From Lachnospiraceae bacterium (GTDB lineage: Bacteria > Bacillota > Clostridia > Lachnospirales > Lachnospiraceae), in NCBI GenBank assembly GCA_024698705.1, contig JAILQX010000029.1, positions 1 to 64,000 of the forward strand: 64,000 bases of DNA. Direction: 5' to 3'. Shown piece after piece: positions 44,746-52,273 of this stretch. How positions within the stretch are numbered: position 1 is the stretch's first letter; each line of letters opens with the position of its first letter. The position numbers were made by a program, and so were the translations under genes. Under the pieces are notes generated by a model that had not been told where the DNA came from, did no database searches, and saw only the letters and a program-made list of their open reading frames with translations.

Positions 44746-45834
44746 TCATTCAACCACAAAATCATCATCGGAAAAACTTATCTCATCCAATGCTGCCTTT
44801 ATCTCCTCATCAAAAACTTCGCACATGACTGCCTTACCGATCTTTTTGAGCAGTACAAAACCGCTGCCGTCCGTCTGTGCGTTTTTCCTTATTCTTTTTA
44901 AAAGAGCATCCGTATCCTTCTTGTCGATGGTGATCGGAAGATTGAAAGGCACAAACATATCCCTGATCTCAAGATATTCTTCAAGAGAAAGCATCTCTTT
45001 TTTCATGGAAATATATGCGTTAACTATTGTACCCAGTGCAATCGCCTCACCGTATGTTCTGTCGGGTTCCGTTTCGTATATCGCATCGGCCGTATATGTA
45101 CCCAGTTCATAAAGAAGGCTTTCATTTACATTTTTTGTATCCTTGTCGGCATAGATCTTTTTGAGGCTTACGGTCTGTTCGACCATATCTCTTACGATCT
45201 GCGGATCACGCTCACTTATCTCATAAAGCTTATCTATCAACCATTCATAAACGGATGAGCTTTTAACTATGGCTGCCCTCATTATATCCGCAAAACCGGA
45301 ATAATAATCTGCCGGTGATAAGGTCAATGCAAACTCCGTGTCCATATACACAAGCACGGGATGATAAATAAGAGAGATATTGCCTCTTTCGGCCTTAAGA
45401 CAGCCTCCCGCTTTGCTTCCCACCGACATTGACATGGAAAGGATTGAGGTGGGTATCTTAATGAGTTTAAGTCCTCTCTTAAAAGTGGCCGCAGCAAATC
45501 CTGCATATTCGCATATTTGTCTGCCGCCAAAGGCTATGACAAAATCATTTCTTGTAAAAGAATTGTCGGTAAACAATGTATATGCCCTGTCAAAAGCAGA
45601 AATGTCAGTGCAGTCGAAATCCTTATCCAGTATCAGTTCGAAGGTCTTTGCATCATGATCCTTAAATGCGTTTTTTAAAAGATCGCCATGAATCGACCAT
45701 ACATCATCGCAGGAAATAATACATGCTTTTCCCGAAAATGATATTTTGTCAAGACACTCCTTTAAACCGTCAAGATTATCATCGATCTCTATCATATATC
45801 CTTTTTCGGGAGTTTTGATCTTAAATTCAGTCAT
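44746..45834 (-). CDS. AroB-like protein, probable 3-dehydroquinate synthase pseudoenzyme
   Basis: 362 residues from ATG 45834 (GGAG six bases upstream). The overall fold and order match 3-dehydroquinate synthase (AFGGRQICEYAGFAAATFKRG, IPTSILSMSMSVGSKAG, SGFADIMRAAI). Key residues are lost: the zinc Glu of AEVIK is Asp183, the GHTFGH histidines are Thr246 and Asp250, and the His of LHGEA is Tyr261; the GGGVIGD loop is GGRQICE. It therefore should not bind zinc or make dehydroquinate. It sits between sepF and lspA with no other aromatic-pathway gene nearby, so a moonlighting or regulatory role is possible. Confidence 0.8.
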   Translation of the reverse strand: MTEFKIKTPEKGYMIEIDDNLDGLKECLDKISFSGKACIISCDDVWSIHGDLLKNAFKDHDAKTFELILDKDFDCTDISAFDRAYTLFTDNSFTRNDFVIAFGGRQICEYAGFAAATFKRGLKLIKIPTSILSMSMSVGSKAGGCLKAERGNISLIYHPVLVYMDTEFALTLSPADYYSGFADIMRAAIVKSSSVYEWLIDKLYEISERDPQIVRDMVEQTVSLKKIYADKDTKNVNESLLYELGTYTADAIYETEPDRTYGEAIALGTIVNAYISMKKEMLSLEEYLEIRDMFVPFNLPITIDKKDTDALLKRIRKNAQTDGSGFVLLKKIGKAVMCEVFDEEIKAALDEISFSDDDFVVE

Positions 45835-45915
45835 ATTAAGCTCCAAAATTATTCTAATCGCAACAAACGGACCGAATTGATCGGTCCGTCGCAAAATCTC
45901 TATTATCGATAATCA

Positions 45916-46404
45916 TCATATCGAAGGAACATCAAAGGATCCGCTTATAATTTCCTGGAAATCTCCTGATATATCAACACTTGCGGGTGTTATGATGAAG
46001 ATATAATGAGATATCTTCTGAAGATTTCCTCTTATCGCATAGCATGAACCGGAAGTATAATCAACGATCCTCTGTGCGATATCCACATCAAGTCCTTCAA
46101 GGTTGAGGACTACAGTGCGATTGGCAAGTAATGTATCCGTGATCTCTCGTGCTTCTTCAACGCTTGTAGGTTTAATAACACATACTTCCATACCATCCCC
46201 CATTGTCTTCTTGTTGCGAGCTATGGACGGCTTGACAACACTGGGTCTTTTGGCAGCCGGTGCATCGTCATCACTGTCGTTTTTCACAACTCTCGGTTTA
46301 ACCGGTTCGGTTCCCTCATCGGGCTCATCAAGATATTCATCTTCGTAATCTTCATCATTCTCTCCTAATTTCATGGCTGAGAGAAAAGAATCCATAATTC
46401 CCAT
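45916..46404 (-). CDS. sepF: Cell division protein SepF
   Basis: 162 residues. The N-terminal amphipathic membrane anchor (MGIMDSFLSAMKLG) is followed by an acidic linker to ~65 and the SepF core (VCVIKPTSVEEAREITDTLLANRTVVLNLEGLDVDIAQRIVDYTSG). SepF ties FtsZ polymers to the membrane. It follows yggS, the typical order. Confidence 0.95.
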   Translation of the reverse strand: MGIMDSFLSAMKLGENDEDYEDEYLDEPDEGTEPVKPRVVKNDSDDDAPAAKRPSVVKPSIARNKKTMGDGMEVCVIKPTSVEEAREITDTLLANRTVVLNLEGLDVDIAQRIVDYTSGSCYAIRGNLQKISHYIFIITPASVDISGDFQEIISGSFDVPSI

Positions 46405-46428
46405 ACTTCATATCTCCTGTCACATGTT

Positions 46429-47142
46429 TTATACCGTATAATCCCTTGCTCCGAATATACCGGTACCTACTCTGATATGAGTTGCTCCTTCTTCAACTGC
46501 AACCTCATAATCTCCAGTCATTCCCATGGATAATATGCTTATATCATCAATACCCACAATCCTATTATCAATGTTTTTCGTTGTTATGTCAACATATAAT
46601 TGCTTAAGCTTTTTGAAATATATGCGATTTTCTTCGGCATTTTCGGTATAAGGTGCGATACACATAAAGCCTTTTACCTTAATACCGGGTAAATTGACTA
46701 TCTCAGAGAGAAAATCCACTGCCGTATCAAATGTAATGCCGAACTTGCTTTCTTCGTCTCCTATATTGATCTCTATTAGTATCGGCATGACAACACCGGC
46801 GGCTAAAGCTCTTTTGCTGATCTCTTCAGCCAGTTTGAGAGAGTCCACGCTGTGGATCATGCACACCTTGTCTATGATATATTTGACCTTGTTTGTCTGG
46901 AGATGACCTATCATATGCCAGTTGATATCCTTTGGCAGCTTATCGTATTTGTCCAATATCTCCTGAACTTTATTCTCACCGAAATCCCTTATGCCGGCAT
47001 CATAAGCAACCTTAAGATCATCTACCGGTTTTGTCTTGCTTACTGCTATAAGTGTAACCTCGTTTCTTTCTCTTTTGCCCCTTTTGCAGGCATTCTCGAT
47101 ATTTCTTTCAACGTTTTCAATGTTTTCAACTATCTTACTCAT
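46429..47142 (-). CDS. yggS: YggS/PLPBP-family PLP-binding protein
   Basis: 237 residues from ATG 47142; ATG 47154 is possible, but both ribosome sites are weak and the former overlaps the hlyD-like stop for coupling. LIAVSKTKPVDD carries the PLP lysine; the barrel also shows GENKVQEIL, WHMIGHLQTNK and the SMGMTGDYEVAVEEGATHIRVGTGIFG signature. It controls PLP homeostasis and has no known enzyme activity. It belongs to the sepF cluster. Confidence 0.93.
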   Translation of the reverse strand: MSKIVENIENVERNIENACKRGKRERNEVTLIAVSKTKPVDDLKVAYDAGIRDFGENKVQEILDKYDKLPKDINWHMIGHLQTNKVKYIIDKVCMIHSVDSLKLAEEISKRALAAGVVMPILIEINIGDEESKFGITFDTAVDFLSEIVNLPGIKVKGFMCIAPYTENAEENRIYFKKLKQLYVDITTKNIDNRIVGIDDISILSMGMTGDYEVAVEEGATHIRVGTGIFGARDYTV

Positions 47143-48538
47143 AGATAAATTCATCCGTATCAACGCTCGATGCATCCAGTACGATATAGTCGTAAGGCAC
47201 AAGACCGTATTGGGTGTTGGATTGTACGATACTGTACTCCTCATTTTGATTTAATATCTGTATCTGTTTAAAATCGGCATATCCCTTATTGATATTGTAT
47301 ACACCTATAAGGGTGGCTGATTTTGATATCACGTATGTCTGTTCCGAATCCGGCATGTCTATCCTGTCACCGAGTCTCAAAGACGAATCGTCAAGATAAA
47401 CCTCACCGTCCGCATTACTGTATATGCTGGTTGCTACAAATTCGGGGACCATGGTACCGTCTTCATTATAGGTTTCCCTGAGTACTCCGTCATCACCGTT
47501 CTTGCCGCCCTTTGTGATATAACTCTCGGGCACAAGGAAAAATGATTTTTCAACTATAGCCGAATTGGGTATCTTCAAGCCCGTTTCGGCAGCGGTCAGC
47601 AATTCAATGGTTATGAACCTGTCAGTCACAAAAGATATCATCGAATTGGTAAATGAAAGTTTTATATAATGACCGTCATCGGTTCCGTCGACACCTTCCA
47701 CCTTTGCCCATGATTCAAATTGGTTCTTTAAGAATTTGACTTTTACATAACCTTCTTCTATAAGTTCATTATATCTCTCCTCATCAACCGAGATGATGAT
47801 AGACCATCTTTCGTTACCGGTAAGTTTATAAAGCGGATCTCCCGGTGCAACGATCGCATTGTTGATGAGCTGAATCTTTCCGTCCTCATATTTGCTCTTG
47901 TCAAACCACTCTTTGTTTATCTCGGTAGGGGTTTTCTTTTCAAATCCATCAATCGTATAAACGACTACACCCGATTTCGGAGAATTGCACAAGGTCATCA
48001 GGGAACTCTGGGCTTTAATATCCTCAAGGGAATTGAGCAGGTTTCTGTTCGAGAATTTGAGAACGTCTCCCTGTATGGCATACTTGAACTCATATGTTTG
48101 CATAAAATCTTTCGGATCGTATGATGTGGAGAAATTGACCATCTCATTTTTTATCTCACTAAGGTCCTTCTCGGTCAGCGTATTGGTACCGTCACCCGAA
48201 TTTTTGATCATATAATCCTGCAATGCACCCGTCTCATCCACGCAGCACACGAGATTATTGTATCCGACCTTTTCACCTTCGGTCGCGAAATAATTGACAT
48301 ATCCGGCTGTTCCGGAGTCGATTATGATCTCATCGCGCAATGCGATGCCCTCATATACATTGGATACGCTTAAGGAACCGGTCTTGACTTCATAACCTGT
48401 TATATGTTTTGAAGAAAAGTACATTACCACACATATGATGATATAGATGAGTATCACAAGAAAGAATATCAAACCGATGTTGATATTCAGGGGCTTCTTT
48501 ATCTTTTCAATCTTAAGCTTTTCGTTGTTCTCGCTCAT
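47135..48538 (-). CDS. HlyD-family membrane-fusion-like protein of the sepF locus
   Basis: About 467 residues from ATG 48538 (AAGG seven bases upstream, better than ATG 48544). A cytoplasmic N-terminus, one membrane helix (about 20-40) and a long external domain with biotinyl-lipoyl-like features (SGTAGYVNYFATEGEKVGYNNLVC and SPKSGVVVYTIDGFE) suggest an HlyD-type adaptor. No exporter gene is adjacent. This protein is a frequent neighbour of yggS and sepF in Clostridia, hinting at an envelope or division role. The gene upstream is separated by a terminator. Confidence 0.8.
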   Translation of the reverse strand: MSENNEKLKIEKIKKPLNINIGLIFFLVILIYIIICVVMYFSSKHITGYEVKTGSLSVSNVYEGIALRDEIIIDSGTAGYVNYFATEGEKVGYNNLVCCVDETGALQDYMIKNSGDGTNTLTEKDLSEIKNEMVNFSTSYDPKDFMQTYEFKYAIQGDVLKFSNRNLLNSLEDIKAQSSLMTLCNSPKSGVVVYTIDGFEKKTPTEINKEWFDKSKYEDGKIQLINNAIVAPGDPLYKLTGNERWSIIISVDEERYNELIEEGYVKVKFLKNQFESWAKVEGVDGTDDGHYIKLSFTNSMISFVTDRFITIELLTAAETGLKIPNSAIVEKSFFLVPESYITKGGKNGDDGVLRETYNEDGTMVPEFVATSIYSNADGEVYLDDSSLRLGDRIDMPDSEQTYVISKSATLIGVYNINKGYADFKQIQILNQNEEYSIVQSNTQYGLVPYDYIVLDASSVDTDEFIYE

Positions 48539-48563
48539 GGACATGCCTTAAAACAAAAATAAA

Positions 48564-48581
48564 CCCCGGAAATCTCCGGGG
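48564..48581 (-). terminator. Intrinsic terminator after the small P-loop gene
   Basis: CCCCGGA (48564-48570) pairs with TCCGGGG (48575-48581). Read on the minus strand the stem is followed by TTTATTTTTGTTTT. It sits 26 bases upstream of the HlyD-like start codon. Confidence 0.9.
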
Positions 48582-48588
48582 CTGTTAT

Positions 48589-49008
48589 CTACAATGCTAC
48601 AATTACCTTTTCCTGCAACTCCCCAACAAGTTCACTTTTGTCGATTGAAGCACTTATTATCATATCAAAGTCAAATTGTTCGCTTATTTTATCAAATTTG
48701 GTGATGATCCCAAGTAAATCTTCAGGTTTAAGTCTGGCTATCTTCATGATGCCGTCTATGTACATCTGCTGGATATCGTGATCCTGTGACACAATACCGT
48801 AAACAAATCCTACAAATTCCGAACTGTTTTCGAAGTCATATTCGGAAACGTTGATAAGTCTAACTCTGTTATTCAGTTCAAACATGTGTTTCGTACTTCT
48901 GTCAAGAAATACGATATTACCCGATGCTTCTTTAATCTCCTCATTTACCTTATCAAGTAAATGCTTTGTCTTGCCCTTTCCTTCTTTGCCTACAATTAAA
49001 TGAACCAT
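48589..49008 (-). CDS. Small P-loop protein of unknown function
   Basis: 139 residues. A Walker A-like motif GKEGKGKTKHLL near residues 7-18 starts a compact Rossmann-like pattern (NIVFLDRSTKHMF, RLINVSEYDF, and FDMIISASID). There is no clear Walker B, sensor or membrane segment. Similar short proteins in related genomes are often named 'twitching motility protein' without support. It has its own promoter and a strong terminator, so it forms a single-gene unit. Confidence 0.7.
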   Translation of the reverse strand: MVHLIVGKEGKGKTKHLLDKVNEEIKEASGNIVFLDRSTKHMFELNNRVRLINVSEYDFENSSEFVGFVYGIVSQDHDIQQMYIDGIMKIARLKPEDLLGIITKFDKISEQFDFDMIISASIDKSELVGELQEKVIVAL

Positions 49009-49059
49009 TGCGGTAGCCCTCCCAGCATGTAAAATTTAGAGAAATAACCCCATGAATTT

Positions 49060-49088
49060 ATTATAGTTTATTACCCCTTAAAAAACAA
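49060..49088 (-). promoter_or_regulatory. Promoter of the small P-loop gene
   Basis: On the minus strand TTGTTT (49083-49088), 17-base spacer and TATAAT (49060-49065), about 50 bases before the start codon and just after the carboxypeptidase gene. Confidence 0.75.
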
Positions 49089-49094
49089 CTCTTT

Positions 49095-50069
49095 TTACCT
49101 TGAATTTATCTCATCCAAAAGCTTGATCATCTCATCATACAGTACACTTCTTTCGCTTGCTTTGAGTATGACCGCAATATATGGATTTCCCGATGTGTCC
49201 TGTGCTATAAGGATGAGGCATGAGCCTGCGGCGGCAGTTGTACCCGTCTTCCCTCCAATAACGGTAACGCGCTCCGGAGGTGCATAGCTGCCGTCAAGGA
49301 ACTTATTGGATGTCTTGACCGTGATTTCCTTTTCCTCTCCTCCCTGAGAGGTTACAAAGGTGGAATATTCAGGCAAGGCTATCATCTCATTGAACATATC
49401 GTATTTACGGGCTTCATTGACTATGAGATACATGTCATAAGCCGTCGTGTAATGACCGTCTGCGGTAAGTCCGTGAGGATTGACAAAATTTGTATTTGTC
49501 GCGCCGAGACTATGTGCTTCTTCGTTCATCAATGCAGCAAAATCCTCGACAGAGCCCGAAACATGTTCGGCGACCGCTATGGCCGCATCATTGGCCGAGG
49601 GCAGGAGCATGAGTTTAAGCGCCTGCTCGAGCGTAAGTCTGTCACCGGGCTTTAAGCCGCATGTACTGGCACCGCTCTCAAGCTTGTTTACATTTTCGGA
49701 GCATATGATTATATCTTCGGGATTACCGTATTTAATGGCACAGATCGCCGTCATGATCTTGGTCAGACTCGCCGGATTCATCTGTTCGTGAATATTGTGA
49801 GCATACAGTACCTGAGCATTATTCACATCAAATAAACCGGCAGCAGATGCGTCTTCCGATTCAAAACCGCCTTTGGCGGATACATTTACGTCTGTCACGG
49901 CCAGAGTGTCGGCAAAGCCTTTAGCCTTACTGTCCGACTGTGCAGCCGATATATCATTGTATTGTTTGAAATCCATGGGTAATTGTTTATCGGAACAGCC
50001 CGTAAGACAAATAACGCATGAGATAAGTAGTAAAGCGCTTGCTTTAAAAAATCTATTTGTACATTTCAC
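49095..50069 (-). CDS. D-alanyl-D-alanine carboxypeptidase, putative lipoprotein
   Basis: Penicillin-binding DD-carboxypeptidase trimming peptidoglycan stem peptides. Motifs: SLTK (NPASLTKIMT) with the nucleophile Ser, SAN (PSANDAA), and KTGT (IGGKTGTT). The N-terminus is a lipoprotein signal with lipobox LTGC (VICLTGCSDK), so it is membrane-tethered. Start is uncertain: GTG 50069 gives the cleanest signal peptide (KCTNRFFKASALLL), while TTG 50078 or 50093 are alternatives near GAGGGG. All overlap the mgsA end, implying coupled translation. Confidence 0.9.
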   Translation of the reverse strand: MKCTNRFFKASALLLISCVICLTGCSDKQLPMDFKQYNDISAAQSDSKAKGFADTLAVTDVNVSAKGGFESEDASAAGLFDVNNAQVLYAHNIHEQMNPASLTKIMTAICAIKYGNPEDIIICSENVNKLESGASTCGLKPGDRLTLEQALKLMLLPSANDAAIAVAEHVSGSVEDFAALMNEEAHSLGATNTNFVNPHGLTADGHYTTAYDMYLIVNEARKYDMFNEMIALPEYSTFVTSQGGEEKEITVKTSNKFLDGSYAPPERVTVIGGKTGTTAAAGSCLILIAQDTSGNPYIAVILKASERSVLYDEMIKLLDEINSR

Positions 50070-50448
50070 GCCACTCAAGATCCCCTCTGTCAAGAGATTT
50101 AATCAATAATTCGGCCGTTGCAAGATTCGTTGCCAGCGGAATATTGTGAATATCACACAGTTTTACGACATTATTGACATCGGGCTCATGGCTCTTCGGA
50201 TTAAGCGGATCTCTTAAAAATATGACAAGATCCATCTGATTATGCTCTATCTGAGCTCCTATCTGCTGTTCTCCCCCGAGATGTCCTGCCAGAAATTTGT
50301 GGATATTCAGATTTGTAACCTCTTCGATAAGTCTGCCGGTCGTACCCGTCGCAAACAGATCGTTTTTGCTCAAAACTCCCCTGTAAGCTATGCAGAAATT
50401 CTGCATAAGTTTCTTTTTTGCATCATGTGCGATCAAAGCGATATTCAT
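50053..50448 (-). CDS. mgsA: Methylglyoxal synthase
   Basis: Converts dihydroxyacetone phosphate to methylglyoxal and phosphate, bypassing lower glycolysis when phosphate is short. 131 residues with the family motifs ALIAHDAKK, ATGTTGRLI, GHLGGEQQIGAQI and LRDPLNPKSHEPDVN. Gene order rodA-mgsA is standard in Clostridia. Confidence 0.97.
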   Translation of the reverse strand: MNIALIAHDAKKKLMQNFCIAYRGVLSKNDLFATGTTGRLIEEVTNLNIHKFLAGHLGGEQQIGAQIEHNQMDLVIFLRDPLNPKSHEPDVNNVVKLCDIHNIPLATNLATAELLIKSLDRGDLEWREMYK

Positions 50449-50466
50449 TTTGCATACCTTCTCTCA

Positions 50467-51573
50467 TTAATGTGTTTTGGATGTCTGCAGGCCCACGTTA
50501 AGTACTACCCCAATACCTATATACAGGCTCACAAGACTTGTCAGTCCGTAACTGACAAACGGTAACGGGATACCCGTGTTTGGAAGAAATCCCGTTGTAA
50601 CGGCTATGTTCATAAAGCCCTGAAGAGAAATAAGGGACGCAACCCCACAGCATATAATAGCTCCCATATCATCCTTCGCATATCTTGCGATCTTCAGACA
50701 CTCTATGACAACTATCGTCAAAAGAATGATCACGGCCGCAGCTCCCAGAAATCCCAATTCTTCGCCGATGATCGCATATATAAAGTCAGTCTGTGGCTCG
50801 GAAATGAAATTGCCGTTCTTAACGGACGCAATGGCATTATTTTTCAATCCCTTTCCAATAAGCTGTCCCGAGCTTATCGCAGTAATGGAATTAAGCTGCT
50901 GATAAGCGGCAGAATCCGCATATTTTTCGGGCTCAAGCCACGCCAGGATACGCGTGATCTGATAACCTTCAAGCAAAGTATTGTCATCCTGCAGTATTAT
51001 TGAAAAAAATACGATACCCGCAGGAATGCTTATACCCAATATGGTCAATACGATCTTGTAACTCAGTCCGCCAACAAAAAGCATGACCGCAAATGTGACC
51101 ACGACCATTACGGTGGTGGACAGGTCAGGCTCCTTGTAAATAAGCAAAAGAGGTGGAACAAGAAGCAAAATACTGCCCAGAAGAACAGTTAACGAATTGA
51201 GATTATTCTTATTTTTTATAATAAACTGAGCAAAGAATAAAATCAATAAAATCTTTGCCAACTCCGAGGGCTGGAACTGAAAACCGATGTTGAGCCAGCG
51301 CTTGGAACCGTTTACTTCATGACCTGCCACAAGAACCAGGATCAGCAATAGGATATTGGCGATATAAATGCCCCATCTAATGTATGAATACAGTGAATAA
51401 TTGACAAGCGAAACAATTATCATGAGGATGATCCCTACTATGATACCGTACAGCTGACGTTCCTGCACCGATTCACGTGCGCTGCCTATTGCAAAATAGC
51501 CAATGAAGGACAGAGCTACAACACTAAAAACCAATATGAAATTGAAATTCTTGATCTTATATTGTCTTAGCAT
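50467..51573 (-). CDS. rodA: Rod-shape SEDS glycosyltransferase RodA
   Basis: SEDS-family peptidoglycan polymerase that works with PBP2 in cell elongation. 368 residues with about ten membrane helices; GSKRWLNIGFQFQPSELAKI and the C-terminal LPFVSYGLTSLVSL are SEDS signatures. It overlaps the minC end by 17 bases with nothing between them. FtsW/SpoVE are paralogues; the mre-PBP2 context supports RodA. Confidence 0.93.
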   Translation of the reverse strand: MLRQYKIKNFNFILVFSVVALSFIGYFAIGSARESVQERQLYGIIVGIILMIIVSLVNYSLYSYIRWGIYIANILLLILVLVAGHEVNGSKRWLNIGFQFQPSELAKILLILFFAQFIIKNKNNLNSLTVLLGSILLLVPPLLLIYKEPDLSTTVMVVVTFAVMLFVGGLSYKIVLTILGISIPAGIVFFSIILQDDNTLLEGYQITRILAWLEPEKYADSAAYQQLNSITAISSGQLIGKGLKNNAIASVKNGNFISEPQTDFIYAIIGEELGFLGAAAVIILLTIVVIECLKIARYAKDDMGAIICCGVASLISLQGFMNIAVTTGFLPNTGIPLPFVSYGLTSLVSLYIGIGVVLNVGLQTSKTH

Positions 51574-52243
51574 TCCTGTTCATCAATTCCCTTATAGCAT
51601 CTTCACTTGCCTGTTTTGCAACAAGCCTGTCATTTTCAAGATATACAAAGGTTCCGGTAAATTTCTTCTTTCCAAAGGCTTTGGAAGTGCTTTTTACAGC
51701 CTGTTTTACATTGCATATGCTTATAGCCTTTGCATCGAGTCCGAAGCAGAATATAAAGCAGTTCTTATCCATGCCGTTACCCGCATAAGCCTGGCCGTAT
51801 ATGGATCCGAAAACTATGATATTGTTCTTCGCGACAGCTGCGGAGCCTTCTTTTATATCACCGAAGATCACGAGTGAGCCTTCCGATTCAACTATATCGC
51901 CCTCCAGAAGATCTCCTTTGTAGAATCTGGCATTGTTCTCATCCTGCATCGTCTCAACACGTTTCAGTGCCTTTACGAATTTTCTGTTGGTCTCCTCATT
52001 GCGTCCTACTATACAGATCAGATCAACATCACTGTGATTGTTTATCGCCTGAACTATGAGTTTCTCTTCTTCGTCGCTTATGTACCTGTCTTCTATGGAC
52101 AGGGCAACTTTTGCATTTTTGAAAAACTTTCTTGATTCCTCGAATTTTTCCTCGACCTCTTTGATAACATCTTCAAAATCCGCATCTTTGTCCAAATGAA
52201 GTGAAATTCCGCTCGGATAACTCTTAATTGTAGCTAAACTCAT
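51557..52243 (-). CDS. minC: Septum-site protein MinC, lacking the MinD-binding motif
   Basis: 228 residues: an N-terminal FtsZ-inhibiting domain (1-100) and a C-terminal right-handed beta-helix (GDIKEGSAAVAKNNIIVFGSIYGQAYAG). MinC normally contacts MinD through RSGQ; here the aligned residues 113-116 read LEGD. No minD or minE is present in the locus; rodA follows directly where minD and minE are expected. It may work without MinD or be recruited by another factor. Confidence 0.88.
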   Translation of the reverse strand: MSLATIKSYPSGISLHLDKDADFEDVIKEVEEKFEESRKFFKNAKVALSIEDRYISDEEEKLIVQAINNHSDVDLICIVGRNEETNRKFVKALKRVETMQDENNARFYKGDLLEGDIVESEGSLVIFGDIKEGSAAVAKNNIIVFGSIYGQAYAGNGMDKNCFIFCFGLDAKAISICNVKQAVKSTSKAFGKKKFTGTFVYLENDRLVAKQASEDAIRELMNRNAKTI

Positions 52244-52273
52244 ATCAATCTCTCCGTTTCCCGTGATCTTTGA

